Below are positions 1-9,287 of a stretch of 64,000 bases of DNA, in pieces. The notes below the pieces were generated by a model that worked only from the letters and a program-made list of their open reading frames with translations, ran no database searches and was not told the origin of the DNA. Made by a program: the position numbers and the translations under genes. The DNA is from CAZYFH01 sp965249175 (GTDB lineage Bacteria > Acidobacteriota > Vicinamibacteria > Vicinamibacterales > UBA8438), in the NCBI GenBank assembly GCA_965249175.1, contig OZ252227.1:5022001-5086000 (forward strand), in the 5' to 3' direction. Numbering within the stretch: position 1 is the stretch's first letter; each line of letters opens with the position of its first letter.

Positions 1-1171
1 CCTGTCCCATCCGCCGCCTGAGGTCGGTGTCACTGCACACACGCGCGAGGGCATCGGCTAATTCCTCGGAAGTGCGGCACAACAGGCCGGTCTCGTCGTG
101 AACCACGATCTCGCGCGTGCCGCCCGTGTCCATCGCCGCGATCGGCACTCCGAACGCACTCGCCTCGAGCAGCACACGGCTCAACGGCTCGGGCCACCGC
201 GACGGAAAGACGAGGACGTCCGCACGGCGGAGCCATCCGTCGACGTCGTCTCGGGGTAGCCACCCGGTGAACTCGACCTGGCATGCTGAGTCATGCGCTT
301 GCCGTTCGATCGCCGCCCGCTCTGGGCCGTCTCCGACCACCACCAGCGGCCATCGCACGCCGGACCGCTCCATGACTGGGATGAGCTCTCGGACGCCCTT
401 GTTCGGCGCCAGCTTTCCCACATAGAGCGCGAAGGGGCCGGTCACGGAGAGGTCCGCCCCATCGCCGCCGTCACCGGTACCGCCAAGGCGCTCGACATCG
501 ATCGGATTCGGGATGACCTCCAGACGGGTCCCGGCAAGCTCCGGGGCCCGCTGCCGCAACAGCTCGGCCACTGCCTCGCTGACAGCAACCACGGCATCTG
601 CCTGCGCCAGCTCGCTCCGCTTACGTCTAAGATTCGACTGCATGTAGGGAATGAACGGGAGCGTGAGCGGCCACGCGATTCCCGCCCGCGGGCGCACGCA
701 GCGAGACATCATGGCGGGCGAACACCCAGGACAGACCTCCCCCGCTGCATTGTCGCGCAGGAGATCGGTCCAGTAGCAAAGCGGCCAGTAGTCCCGTACG
801 GTGCACACCACGGGAATCCGCCGCGCGCGTGCCGCGCGCATCGACGGCGGTCCGGTCAGCACGTGCTGAGCGTGAACGATATCGACCGGATTGCGCTCGA
901 GCACCCTATCGAGGTGGCGGGCAAATCGAGTGTAGAAGCGCTCGTTCTTGAAGTAGTTCCGCAGGAACGGGATCCGGGGTGCCGACGCGCGATATTCCGT
1001 CACCGAAACCCCGTCGACGTCGCGGTCGCCGAGCGCCTCGTCCCCGAAGCGCGGCTGCATGACGACCGGCTCGTGCCCGCGCGCCCGTAGCCCCTGGGCC
1101 AGTGCGTGAGTGCTCCAGCCGCTGCCGCCGCAGTTCGGCGGAAACGCGTCGGTGGTGATCAACACCCGCAT
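1..1171 (-). CDS. Family 4 glycosyltransferase (3' end cut by window edge)
   Basis: Retaining GT-B glycosyltransferase expected to add a sugar to a lipid-linked surface glycan at the cytoplasmic membrane. Translating the minus strand from the ATG at 1171 gives MRVLITTDAFPPNCGG, the usual GT4 amino-terminal Rossmann start with a glycine-rich loop. A middle segment has several cysteines (DYWPLC, CPGC), as in a known GT4 subgroup. The donor-binding half contains LYVGKLAPNKG and VGDGPER, followed by the ExxG-type segment PLSRVLLEASAFGVPIAA. The frame is open to base 1, so about 390 residues are visible and the last part is missing. The next gene on the same strand is also a GT4, 22 bp upstream. 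Donor and acceptor sugars cannot be told. Confidence 0.88.
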   Translation of the reverse strand, partial: MRVLITTDAFPPNCGGSGWSTHALAQGLRARGHEPVVMQPRFGDEALGDRDVDGVSVTEYRASAPRIPFLRNYFKNERFYTRFARHLDRVLERNPVDIVHAQHVLTGPPSMRAARARRIPVVCTVRDYWPLCYWTDLLRDNAAGEVCPGCSPAMMSRCVRPRAGIAWPLTLPFIPYMQSNLRRKRSELAQADAVVAVSEAVAELLRQRAPELAGTRLEVIPNPIDVERLGGTGDGGDGADLSVTGPFALYVGKLAPNKGVRELIPVMERSGVRWPLVVVGDGPERAAIERQAHDSACQVEFTGWLPRDDVDGWLRRADVLVFPSRWPEPLSRVLLEASAFGVPIAAMDTGGTREIVVHDETGLLCRTSEELADALARVCSDTDLRRRMGQ

Positions 1172-1193
1172 CGGCGGCTCGGCTCCCGTGTGG

Positions 1194-2378
1194 TCATCGA
1201 CCAGCCTGCACGGTGTGCAGCAGCTGGTCAACCCTCTCGGCCCGGCGCTCCCAGGTGTACTCGGCTGCATCGTCGAACGCCGTCCTGGCGATGCGTGTCG
1301 CCAACGACGCGTCGGTCGCCGCGCGACGAATGCCAGCGGCGAGCGCGTCCGCATCCGAAGGCGCCACGAGAATCGCGTTGCGCCCGTCCTCCAACACCTC
1401 GCTGGTCGCTTGCAGGTCCGAGGCGACGATCGGCCGGCCGACCGCCAGGTACTCGAACAGCTTGAGCGGCGAGGTGTACCGATCGGCCGACGCGGTCGAC
1501 GTCGTCGGCAGCACCAACACGTCGGCGGCCGCCAGCGCCGTCTGCACCTCGGCCACCGGTACCATCCCTGTGAAGTAGACGCGGTCGCTCACCCCGAGGG
1601 TCTGGGCCATGTGTCGAAGACGCCCCAGATCGCCTTCTGCCGGATGGCCGCCGACGACGACCGCGCGCACCTCCGGCAACCGAACCACTGCGTGCAGCAG
1701 GACGTCGACGCCTTTCCAGGGATAGAGGTGTCCAGCGTAGAGCACCAGAGGCTCAGCGCGCGGCTTCGATGGCCTAAATCGCCGATCCGGCTGGAGTCGA
1801 ACGCCGTTCGGCACGGTCGTCACGTTGCGCCGCGGACCAAACCGGGTCTCGAGCTCGGTCGCGAGGCTTCGAGTCGTGGTGACATAGCCCTCCGCGCGTT
1901 TCCACACCCGGCCTTCCCGGTTGTACAGTCGTCGCTGTTTCGTTTCTCGGGCCGGGCGGCCGCCCAACACCAGCTCGTTCATCGTCTCGGCAAACACCGG
2001 CGCGAATCCGTGCGACTCGAACACGAGAGGCGGACGGCGCCAGCGAGGAAGGCGCAGGAGCAGTGCCGCCACGCCCAAGTCGCGAGTCAGGATGATGTCC
2101 GCCGTGCGGGCCGACGCGCGTTCCAGGGCGAACGCCCCGTACAGCAGCCGACGGACCGTTGGCGGCCCCGCCACATGGGCTTGATCGACAGTCAGCGTCG
2201 TCAGACGCGGCAACCCGTAGAACTCGAACGGGTCGCGCGTCGGCCGGACGGTGTCCGGGCGCACCCCCAGGACGACCTGGTGCCCACGCGCCGCGAGCGC
2301 ATGGCAGGTTTCCATCGTTTGTACACCGTTGGCTCGCTCGAGCGGGAAACGAATGTCCGAGAAATAGCGGATTCGCAC
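1194..2378 (-). CDS. Family 4 glycosyltransferase
   Basis: GT-B fold glycosyltransferase of the surface-glycan cluster. I prefer the GTG at 2378, which gives MRIRYFSDIRFPLERANG, a typical opening for this GT4 subgroup. The ATG at 2468 adds 30 residues unlike the family and would overlap the divergent gene starting at 2443. Donor-site motifs are LYAGHLYPWKGVDVLL and VVVGGHPAEGDL, then VLPTTSTASADRYTSPLKLFEYLAVG, which carries the conserved glutamate. The product is about 394 residues, normal for GT4. It lies just upstream of another GT4 on the same strand, so the two are probably co-transcribed. Confidence 0.87.
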   Translation of the reverse strand: MRIRYFSDIRFPLERANGVQTMETCHALAARGHQVVLGVRPDTVRPTRDPFEFYGLPRLTTLTVDQAHVAGPPTVRRLLYGAFALERASARTADIILTRDLGVAALLLRLPRWRRPPLVFESHGFAPVFAETMNELVLGGRPARETKQRRLYNREGRVWKRAEGYVTTTRSLATELETRFGPRRNVTTVPNGVRLQPDRRFRPSKPRAEPLVLYAGHLYPWKGVDVLLHAVVRLPEVRAVVVGGHPAEGDLGRLRHMAQTLGVSDRVYFTGMVPVAEVQTALAAADVLVLPTTSTASADRYTSPLKLFEYLAVGRPIVASDLQATSEVLEDGRNAILVAPSDADALAAGIRRAATDASLATRIARTAFDDAAEYTWERRAERVDQLLHTVQAGR

Positions 2379-2442
2379 GTCCGGGGCCGATCCCCAAGGC
2401 TCCTTATCGTATGGCAGAATCAGTGTCGCAGCGACGACCACC

Positions 2443-4272
2443 GTGAAACGCTCCCACACCTCGGTCATCGGAACATTTCAGATTTCGGACGGCGCGGCGT
2501 CCCGTACCGTCCAGCTCGCGACCTACCTCGACGCGACGTCGGCCGAGCGCGCGACGAATGAGGCGAACGCGTGGATTAAGTCATTGCGACACGTGCTGGT
2601 CGACGGCCGTCCGCTCCGGGATCGGCTCACGTATCGGGGTGACTCGCTTTGGTGGTTCATGGAGGTATACCTGGCGAGAGAGAAAGTCGTCGTCTCGATC
2701 TTCAAGACGCTGGCGGCGCTCGAGGCGCTTCTCCGACGGGAAACACCCGACACGGTGACGCTCGTGGGAGGAGACCACATCACTCGCACGCTCGCACCAC
2801 TACTCGCAGGTCACCGCGGTATCGACTACGACGGCGTGCACGAATCCGAGCCGCACGCAGATGTACCGAGGCCTGACACGACCGTCTCTCACCTCAGCGA
2901 GACGATCGTGACTCGGTTACGACCAGCCGCACAGCCGGACGCCGCGTCGTGCGACCTCGCGGTGTTCGTCCACTCGGCGTTCTGGAGCGCAGACGGTGGG
3001 GACCAATACCTCAGTCGTGTCATTAACGCTCTCCGGGAGCGGCTTGGCGAGTCCCGCGTCACGCTCGTCGGGATCGGGCCACGGACCAGCACCCGCGTTC
3101 GGCGCGCGCTCCGTGCGAGCCCGCTGTCTGCGGAGACGCTCCCGTTCACCCAGGTCCAACGATACGCCGCGCTGCCTGCGGTTCTCCCGTCGCTCCGCCT
3201 CTGGCTGCGCAGGCGCTCCCTAGCGCGCGCGCTCCTGGCGAGTGACGGGGTCCGCGCGTCGACCGTCATCCACGGATACGACGTCTGGCCGCTCATCCGC
3301 GACGAAATCTCGGACATGGTCCGCTTGCACTTGCCATGGTCCGCACGCGCCATGGACGAAGTCGGAGCGGCGCTCGACCGCTTGCGGCCTCGCGCGGTGG
3401 TAACCTACGCCGAAGCCGGCGACTGGGGGCGCGCGGTGGTCCTCGAGTGCCGTCGACGCCACATCCCAGTCGTCGGCGTTCAACATGGATTCATCTATCG
3501 ACATTGGCTCCACTATCTTCACGGGGCCGACGAAATGGCGCCGTCGCGCCGCAACGAGGACGACGCGGGATTCCCACGACCCGATCTCACGCTGCTGTAC
3601 GACGGGTACGCCGCGCGGTGGCTGAAGGAGAAAGGACATTTTCCGCCGACCGCGATTCGCGTGACCGGGAGCCCTGAGCTCGACGCCCTCACCATGCAGG
3701 CGTCTGCGGTGACCGACCGCGACCTCCAGGTTCTTCGTGCGGCAATCGACCTCCCCGCAAAAAAAGATGTCATTCTCATCGTCTCCAAGTTCACCGAAAT
3801 CCAGCCGGTATTAGCGAACCTCGTCGAGGCGATTCGAGGGCTGCCCCAAGTGCACGCCGTCATCAAGTGCCACCCGGTCGAACCTACGGAGCCATACGTC
3901 GCGGCGGCGGCGGGCACGCCCAACCTGACGGTCGTGGCGGCCGACGCACACCTCGCGCCGTTGCTGCGTCTCTCTCGTGGCCTGGTCACGGTCAACTCCA
4001 CGGTCGCCTTCAACGCGATGGTGCTCGGTGTTCCCGCGCTTACACTGGATCTCCCCAACAACCTGAGTCCGTTTGTTGATGCGGGCGTGATGGTCGGCCT
4101 CGGCCAGAACGACGCGATCACGCCAGCGCTCGAGGAATTGCTTTACGATGAGAAGCGGCGCCAGACGCTTGCCGACAAAACCGCGGCCTTCCTGGCCGGT
4201 CACGACGTGGTGGCGGACGGTAGAGCGGTGGAGCGCACAACAGACGCAATCGTGGCGCTCGTAGAGCGGTGA
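2443..4272 (+). CDS. Large GT-B-like surface carbohydrate transferase, 609 aa
   Basis: The start is a GTG with a stop 75 bp upstream in frame. The carboxy-terminal 330 residues resemble the GT-B folds of capsule and CDP-glycerol-type polymer transferases. VVGVQHGFIYRHW (near residue 345) matches the Q-H-G-F loop of those families, followed by IRVTGSPELDAL, AVIKCHPVEP and VTVNSTVAFNAMVLGVPALTLD, the usual donor-phosphate region. The first 160 residues match nothing I recognise and may be a separate accessory domain. It is divergent from the two GT4 genes and is followed at 66 bp by the flippase gene. A role in polymerising or capping the glycan is inferred; the sugar is unknown. Confidence 0.7.
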   Translation: MKRSHTSVIGTFQISDGAASRTVQLATYLDATSAERATNEANAWIKSLRHVLVDGRPLRDRLTYRGDSLWWFMEVYLAREKVVVSIFKTLAALEALLRRETPDTVTLVGGDHITRTLAPLLAGHRGIDYDGVHESEPHADVPRPDTTVSHLSETIVTRLRPAAQPDAASCDLAVFVHSAFWSADGGDQYLSRVINALRERLGESRVTLVGIGPRTSTRVRRALRASPLSAETLPFTQVQRYAALPAVLPSLRLWLRRRSLARALLASDGVRASTVIHGYDVWPLIRDEISDMVRLHLPWSARAMDEVGAALDRLRPRAVVTYAEAGDWGRAVVLECRRRHIPVVGVQHGFIYRHWLHYLHGADEMAPSRRNEDDAGFPRPDLTLLYDGYAARWLKEKGHFPPTAIRVTGSPELDALTMQASAVTDRDLQVLRAAIDLPAKKDVILIVSKFTEIQPVLANLVEAIRGLPQVHAVIKCHPVEPTEPYVAAAAGTPNLTVVAADAHLAPLLRLSRGLVTVNSTVAFNAMVLGVPALTLDLPNNLSPFVDAGVMVGLGQNDAITPALEELLYDEKRRQTLADKTAAFLAGHDVVADGRAVERTTDAIVALVER

Positions 4273-4341
4273 CCGTCGCCTCGCGAACCTCATGGGCCAA
4301 GCGACGTCACGTGGACGAGCCACGCCCGAGTACGCCGCTTG

Positions 4342-5868
4342 ATGTTCGATCGCCTCAAGACGCTGTTCGCGCACACCACGGTCTACGGCCTGGGCGACGT
4401 CGCGACCTCCCTCGTCGGCCTCCTGTTACTCCCGATCTTTACGCGTTACCTCACGCCGGCGGAATATGGTGTCATCGCGCTCCTCTTGACGGCAGAAGCG
4501 GTCACCAAAGTGCTGTTTCGATGGGGGGTCGATACCGCATTCCTACGGCTCTACTACGACTGCGTGGACAACGGAGCCCGTCAGGCGCTGGCAAGCTCGA
4601 TCTTCTTCTTCCTGCTGGGGATCAACGGAATTCTCGTCGCCGTGGGACTCGGGGCGGCGCCGTGGATCGCCACCCGGCTGCTTGGCGACGTGGCCCATAC
4701 CATGGTGCTCCGTCTCGTCTTTCTTAATACCTTTGTGATCGGATTCTTCTTCATCCCTTTCGCACTGCTGCGGATCGAGAACCGGGCGCGCCGCTTTGCG
4801 ACGGTCACCTTTTCGCGGACCCTTGCCACTCTTTGCCTGAGACTCTTGTTCGTGGTGGTGTTCGGGATGGGTGTCCTCGGCGTTGTCCTAGCCGACACGA
4901 TCATTACCGCACTCTATGCGCTCATTCTGGCGCGGTGGAGCGCACCGCTGATCCGCCCGATGTTTTCCCGCCGCTCGCTTCGAGAGGCGCTCCGATTCGG
5001 TCTGCCAAAGCTCCCGCACGGAGTTGCCCATCTGGTCACCGCGTTGAGCGATCGCTATTTCCTGGGCGTGCTCGCGACCGCGAGCGACGTTGGTGTCTAT
5101 TCCATCGGGGCGACATTCGGCCTCAGCCTGAAGTATTTCCTGAGCGCGTTCCAGACGGCATGGTCTCCTTTTCTGTACGAAATGATGGACAAGCCTGACG
5201 CGCGTGACACGTATCGAGCCGTCACCACCTACGTATTCCTGACCCTTGTCCTTCTCGGGGCCGGACTCTCCGCGATCGCCGATGAGCTCATCCGTTTGAT
5301 GACGACCGCGCAGTTCCATCAGGCATCCGCCGTCGTCCCGTGGGTGGCGATCGGCGCCGTCCTCCAAGGCTTCTTTCAACTTACATCCGTCGGCATCGCT
5401 ATCACCAAGCGCACGCGCTACTACCCGATCGCCACCGGCCTCGCGGCGTGTAGCAGCGTTGGAGCCAACCTGTTCCTCATACCGCGATTCGGCATCATCG
5501 GCGCGGCCTGGTCACAAGTGGTTGCGTACGGGGTGCTCGCGGCCGCGGGACTGACGTTTTCACAACGGTCCTACCCAATCCGATACGAGTGGTCGAGGCT
5601 GGCCCGAATCGTGGTGGCTGGCCTCTTGAGCTACACGGCCGCAACGGCGGTCCCTATGGGTCAGACGGGTACCGTGGTCGCGATTCTCGGGCGTGGCCTG
5701 GCGGTCGTCCTCATCTACCCGACCATCCTCATCGGGCTTGGCTTCTTCCGGGCAACTGAGATGGCACGGATCCGACAAGTGATTGGCGTCAACCGGCCCT
5801 CCCACCCTGCCCCCGTGGACGGAAGCGCAGACATGGCCGGGGGGAAAGAGGAGCTACGGCTGCCCTGA
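4342..5868 (+). CDS. wzx: Wzx-type lipid-linked oligosaccharide flippase
   Basis: Polytopic inner-membrane protein of about 508 residues with some 12-14 hydrophobic segments, characteristic of the MOP/polysaccharide synthase flippases. The amino terminus (GDVATSLVGLLLLPIFTRYLTPAEYG) is the family signature, in which LTP-E-YG follows the first helix. These proteins move undecaprenyl-linked repeat units from the cytoplasmic to the periplasmic face. The ATG at 4342 is preferred to the TTG directly before it. It sits among glycosyltransferases and 3.4 kb upstream of a Wzy-like polymerase, as expected for a Wzx/Wzy pathway. The charged tail after residue 480 is not conserved. Confidence 0.9.
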   Translation: MFDRLKTLFAHTTVYGLGDVATSLVGLLLLPIFTRYLTPAEYGVIALLLTAEAVTKVLFRWGVDTAFLRLYYDCVDNGARQALASSIFFFLLGINGILVAVGLGAAPWIATRLLGDVAHTMVLRLVFLNTFVIGFFFIPFALLRIENRARRFATVTFSRTLATLCLRLLFVVVFGMGVLGVVLADTIITALYALILARWSAPLIRPMFSRRSLREALRFGLPKLPHGVAHLVTALSDRYFLGVLATASDVGVYSIGATFGLSLKYFLSAFQTAWSPFLYEMMDKPDARDTYRAVTTYVFLTLVLLGAGLSAIADELIRLMTTAQFHQASAVVPWVAIGAVLQGFFQLTSVGIAITKRTRYYPIATGLAACSSVGANLFLIPRFGIIGAAWSQVVAYGVLAAAGLTFSQRSYPIRYEWSRLARIVVAGLLSYTAATAVPMGQTGTVVAILGRGLAVVLIYPTILIGLGFFRATEMARIRQVIGVNRPSHPAPVDGSADMAGGKEELRLP

Positions 5869-5975
5869 CATCTACGGCACCTGCCTGAGCAGCGGCTAGC
5901 CGTTTGTTTCGCGCGGACGTCGCCTGCTATCCTCCCAACGTCCGTTCGCCAAGAACACGACACGTCCCACGCGAT

Positions 5976-6728
5976 ATGTCGGTTGAATTGATTCGCATCT
6001 TCATCGGCACGGACGACACCCAGGCGGTGTCCACGGCCGTCATCAAGCACAGCATCATCTCCCGTACCGATTCTCCGCTGGAGTTCCGCGAACTCCATGA
6101 CCTGCAGACAGGCCTGGAGAACGAGTTCTACACCGGCTTTAGCTTTTATCGGTGGGGCATACCACGCGCCTGCGATTTCGAAGGACGTGCGGTGTATCTC
6201 GACACCGATATCGTCGTCCTTTGCGATATTGAAGAGCTGTGGCGACTGCCGCTCGATGGCCACTCGCATCTGTGTCGTCCACGACCCCGGTTCGGGTTTC
6301 GCGGTTGGCGACCGAAGCGACTCGGCGGAGCCTACACCTCGGTCATGCTCGTCGACTGCGCCCAGGCCCAGGACTGGGACTTTCCCGACTGGTGCGCGAA
6401 GGCCGCCGAGAGCAAGGAGTTCTATCGAGACGTCATGTGGTGCCTGCCCGGGTCGCCAACGGAGCGGAGGCGAGGTGATCTGCCGGCCGAGTTCAACCAC
6501 CTCGACAACTATGCCGCGCGGCGTACCAAGATCATCCACTACACCGACCTTCCGAATCAGCCGTGGAAAAAGACCGGACATCGTCATGAGCGCGTGTTCC
6601 GGTCGGCGGTCCGCGAGGCGTACACGGCGGGTGCGATCGACCTCGCCACAGTCGAAGACGACATTGGCAAGGGACACGTTCACGACGAGATGGTGAGCTG
6701 GTGTACGGACGACCCCGTGTCCGCCTAG
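5976..6728 (+). CDS. GT8-like glycosyltransferase
   Basis: A 250-residue GT-A type protein. It begins MSVELIRIFIGTDDTQ and has the nucleotide-sugar and metal site VYLDTDIVVLCDIEELW, where DTD is the DxD motif, near residues 73-90. A later SVMLVDCAQAQDWDF and the terminal KIIHYTDLPNQPWK (conserved His near the end) match glycogenin- and LgtC-like GT8 enzymes. The ATG at 5976 is chosen over an in-frame start at 5904 because the family begins at VELIRIFIG. It lies 107 bp after the flippase and 30 bp before a GT4, in the same orientation, so it probably belongs to one operon. Sugar specificity is unknown. Confidence 0.75.
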   Translation: MSVELIRIFIGTDDTQAVSTAVIKHSIISRTDSPLEFRELHDLQTGLENEFYTGFSFYRWGIPRACDFEGRAVYLDTDIVVLCDIEELWRLPLDGHSHLCRPRPRFGFRGWRPKRLGGAYTSVMLVDCAQAQDWDFPDWCAKAAESKEFYRDVMWCLPGSPTERRRGDLPAEFNHLDNYAARRTKIIHYTDLPNQPWKKTGHRHERVFRSAVREAYTAGAIDLATVEDDIGKGHVHDEMVSWCTDDPVSA

Positions 6729-6758
6729 CATCCCCTCGGCCGGGATACGTCGGTTCCC

Positions 6759-7910
6759 ATGTCGTCAGTCGACCGCTCTATGCGAATCTGCCACGTCACC
6801 TCGCACCTTCCACCCGACCAAACCGCGAACGCCCTGCTGCCGTTTCAACTCGGTCAATGGGCGCGTGACAATGGGGATCTCATCAGCTATTTGGCGCACC
6901 CACCTCGCACACCAGGCGACTCACGACTGCCAGGGTCCGTCACGTGGATCGCCCGCCGCCGTGCCTCTCGTCGCGCGGTGATCAGGATGCTGTCGAGCGC
7001 GTGGCGGTCACTCGCGATCGGCGGCGCGAGCTGGTCTAGCCTACGACAGGCGAACGTCATTCACCTTCACAGCAACGGGCTGCTCCCCGAGGTTTGCGGA
7101 CGGCTGTCCTCATGGCTGGGAAAGCCGACCGTCCTCACGCTCTACGGCACCGAGGTCTGGCACTACGAACCGCGTTGGCTCGACCTGTTCGCGCGCATGC
7201 ACCGGGAAGCCGCGCACGTGGCGTTCTACAGTCGGGCCCTGCTCGAGCGTGCCGAGGAACTCGGATTGCGCCAAGACGCCATGTCCGTTATCTACCCACC
7301 GGCGGCCGACGCGTTCACCTGGCATGACCAACCGCGTCAGGCCGCGGCCCGCCAGGCGCTCGGCCTTCGGGAGCGATTCATCCTTCTCAATGTGAAGCGA
7401 CTCCATCCGCTAGCGGGCCAACGGCAACTGATAGAAGCGATGCCGGCGATCATTCGGGCCCTGCCAGACACCCGTCTGCTCATCTGCGGGGATGGGCCGC
7501 TCCGCTCGACACTCGAGCAACTCGCGGCGGCGTGTGACGTGGCCCAGCACGTCACCTTCCTGGGCCAAGTCGAAAATCAGACGGTCGCGGAGTACTGCGC
7601 CGCCGCCGATCTGTTCGTGCTGCCGTCCGTCTTGGAGGCGTGCCCCACGGTTGCGGTCGAAGCACTCGCGTGCGGGACGCCGGTGGTCAGCGCCGACAAC
7701 CCTGGAGGACTCGAGCTCAATGCGCTCTTCGGGACGGACGTGCACATCGTGCCGAAAGAGCAACCGGCGGCCCTCGCCTCCCGTGTCATCGACCTCCTCC
7801 CGCACCGCCGGCGGGCCGCTCCCTCGACCCGCGAGCGGGTCGAACGCGAATTCAGGCCTCCTCGCGTGTGGGCGCAGTATCGCGACGTCTATGCCGCTGT
7901 CGTCGGGTGA
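6759..7910 (+). CDS. Family 4 glycosyltransferase
   Basis: A 383-residue GT-B enzyme. The amino half has MRICHVTSHLPPDQTANALLP and VIHLHSNGLLPE. The donor half has LNVKRLHPLAGQRQLIEAM, LLICGDGPLRSTLEQL and LFVLPSVLEACPTVAVEALACG, with the conserved glutamate and glycine of the ExxG-type motif. The ATG at 6759 gives a seven-residue leader before the second ATG at 6780, where the conserved domain starts. Either could be used. It follows the GT8-like gene by 30 bp and precedes the radical SAM gene. It probably adds one residue of the repeat unit; the substrate is not determinable. Confidence 0.88.
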   Translation: MSSVDRSMRICHVTSHLPPDQTANALLPFQLGQWARDNGDLISYLAHPPRTPGDSRLPGSVTWIARRRASRRAVIRMLSSAWRSLAIGGASWSSLRQANVIHLHSNGLLPEVCGRLSSWLGKPTVLTLYGTEVWHYEPRWLDLFARMHREAAHVAFYSRALLERAEELGLRQDAMSVIYPPAADAFTWHDQPRQAAARQALGLRERFILLNVKRLHPLAGQRQLIEAMPAIIRALPDTRLLICGDGPLRSTLEQLAAACDVAQHVTFLGQVENQTVAEYCAAADLFVLPSVLEACPTVAVEALACGTPVVSADNPGGLELNALFGTDVHIVPKEQPAALASRVIDLLPHRRRAAPSTRERVEREFRPPRVWAQYRDVYAAVVG

Positions 7911-7958
7911 CTACGCGCCGGTCGACGTAAGTAACCGCGTCTCCTGCAAGACCTTATC

Positions 7959-7988
7959 TTGACTGTTGATTTGGACGGGCGCTACTCT
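7959..7988 (+). promoter_or_regulatory. Possible sigma70 promoter before the radical SAM gene
   Basis: TTGACT at 7959-7964, an 18-bp spacer and TACTCT at 7983-7988 resemble -35 and -10 hexamers. They lie in the only gap of any size between the plus-strand genes here. The -10 box ends 15 bp before the ATG at 8004, so any leader would be very short. This is a pattern match only. Confidence 0.3.
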
Positions 7989-8003
7989 CTAGACGGTCCA
8001 GTC

Positions 8004-9266
8004 ATGATCGCCAAGCTCCGCAAAGTCGCTTCCCGTTCGCCCGCTTTCGGTTGGCTCCGACGCGTGGTCGCCGCGTACCGTCGGAAGGCCCACGAGCGCC
8101 GGATCGCGCGCTTTCTGAAGGAACGGACCGGAATCGCCGACCCCCTCCCGGCGGGCGCCGTCTATGAAGGCACGATGCGGTGCAACCTCCATTGCGGCTT
8201 CTGTTGGGTCGGTGACCTTCTCAATCTCCAGGGCGAATGGAGAGATGAGCTCTCGATCGACGCGTTGCGAACGGCCTTTCCGGACCAGGTTGGATTCAAC
8301 ATCAACCTCACGGGCGGGGAGCTCTTCATGCGTAAGGACATCTTCGAGGTCCTCGAGCTCTTCAAAGCCAAAGGGTATTCGTGCGGCTACCTGACGACGA
8401 ACGGCACGATCATTGACGACGCGCGAGCCGACGCGCTGGCCGAGCTTGCGCGCGCCGGCTTCCTCAAGCACATCAGCGTGTCGGTCGACGGTCCGAAGGA
8501 CGTTCACGATGAGGCCCGCGGGGCCAAGGGGACGTTCGAGCGAACCGCGGCAGGTCTGCGGCTCCTGCAGCAGGCAGTTGAACGGAACGGGGGGACACGG
8601 CTCCCTATCAGCATCAACACCACGGTGACGCGTGAGGGTCTGGCGGCGCTCGACGAGATGGTCGACGTCGCCCAGGAGCTGGGCGTCGATGCCATCGGAC
8701 TCAATCACCTGATGTACAGCACGCCTGAGGAGGTCAAAGAGACTCTACGGATCCTCGGCGAAGAGGACCCGCAGATTATCCAGACCTATGTCACGCCCGA
8801 CCCCGGCCTCCGGCCGGAGGTCGTGCGCGCGAAAATCGGCGCGCTGTCGGAGAAGTGCCGACACGCCAACATCCGTTTCGGCGCCAGGCCACAAATCTCC
8901 GACGACGTGCTCGACCACTACTATCAGCCGGGTGACCGTGTCGAAGGACGGTGTCTCTATCCGTTCTTGAACGCTCGGGTGTCGTTCAGCGGCAAGATGT
9001 ACTTCTGCCCTCTGATTCGAATCGAAGTCGGGGATCTCACCAAGAACTCGATGGCAGAGATCTGGAACAACGAGCGATACGTCGAGCTGAGACGGCGGTT
9101 ACTTGACAACACGCTGTTCCCCGTCTGCCAGCGGTGCTGCAAGGTCGAACTGTCCCCCGAACGCGCCCTCCAGCCCGCCGTGGCCGTCGCACCCGATGAG
9201 CTGACAGTGCCCGTCATGGCCGACGAAGGCGCTGTTGGCAAGCCGGCAGCATCAACCCTGCCCTAA
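8004..9266 (+). CDS. Radical SAM protein with SPASM-like C-terminal cysteines
   Basis: A 420-residue protein. The radical SAM cluster motif CNLHCGFC holds cysteines near residues 60, 64 and 67. It is followed by the SAM-binding segments NLTGGELFMRKDIFEVLELF, GYLTTNGTII and KHISVSVDGPKDVHDEARG. The carboxy end has further cysteines (CLYPFLNARVS, MYFCPLIRIEVGDL, CQRCCKVEL) that could hold auxiliary Fe-S clusters, as in SPASM proteins. The ATG at 8004 is preferred to a TTG at 7959. The gene is flanked by a GT4 and the Wzy-like gene. It could modify a sugar, a lipid carrier or a peptide, and the sequence does not say which. Confidence 0.85.
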   Translation: MIAKLRKVASRSPAFGWLRRVVAAYRRKAHERRIARFLKERTGIADPLPAGAVYEGTMRCNLHCGFCWVGDLLNLQGEWRDELSIDALRTAFPDQVGFNINLTGGELFMRKDIFEVLELFKAKGYSCGYLTTNGTIIDDARADALAELARAGFLKHISVSVDGPKDVHDEARGAKGTFERTAAGLRLLQQAVERNGGTRLPISINTTVTREGLAALDEMVDVAQELGVDAIGLNHLMYSTPEEVKETLRILGEEDPQIIQTYVTPDPGLRPEVVRAKIGALSEKCRHANIRFGARPQISDDVLDHYYQPGDRVEGRCLYPFLNARVSFSGKMYFCPLIRIEVGDLTKNSMAEIWNNERYVELRRRLLDNTLFPVCQRCCKVELSPERALQPAVAVAPDELTVPVMADEGAVGKPAASTLP

Positions 9267-9287
9267 CTGAGCCGAGACCCAATTTCC

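Noticed and set aside
293..2561. Long plus-strand ORFs (265 and 483 codons) over the first 2.5 kb
   Set aside because: They are antisense to two well-supported GT4 genes, Arg/His/Gln-rich and without any family motif. GC-rich DNA keeps such shadow frames open.
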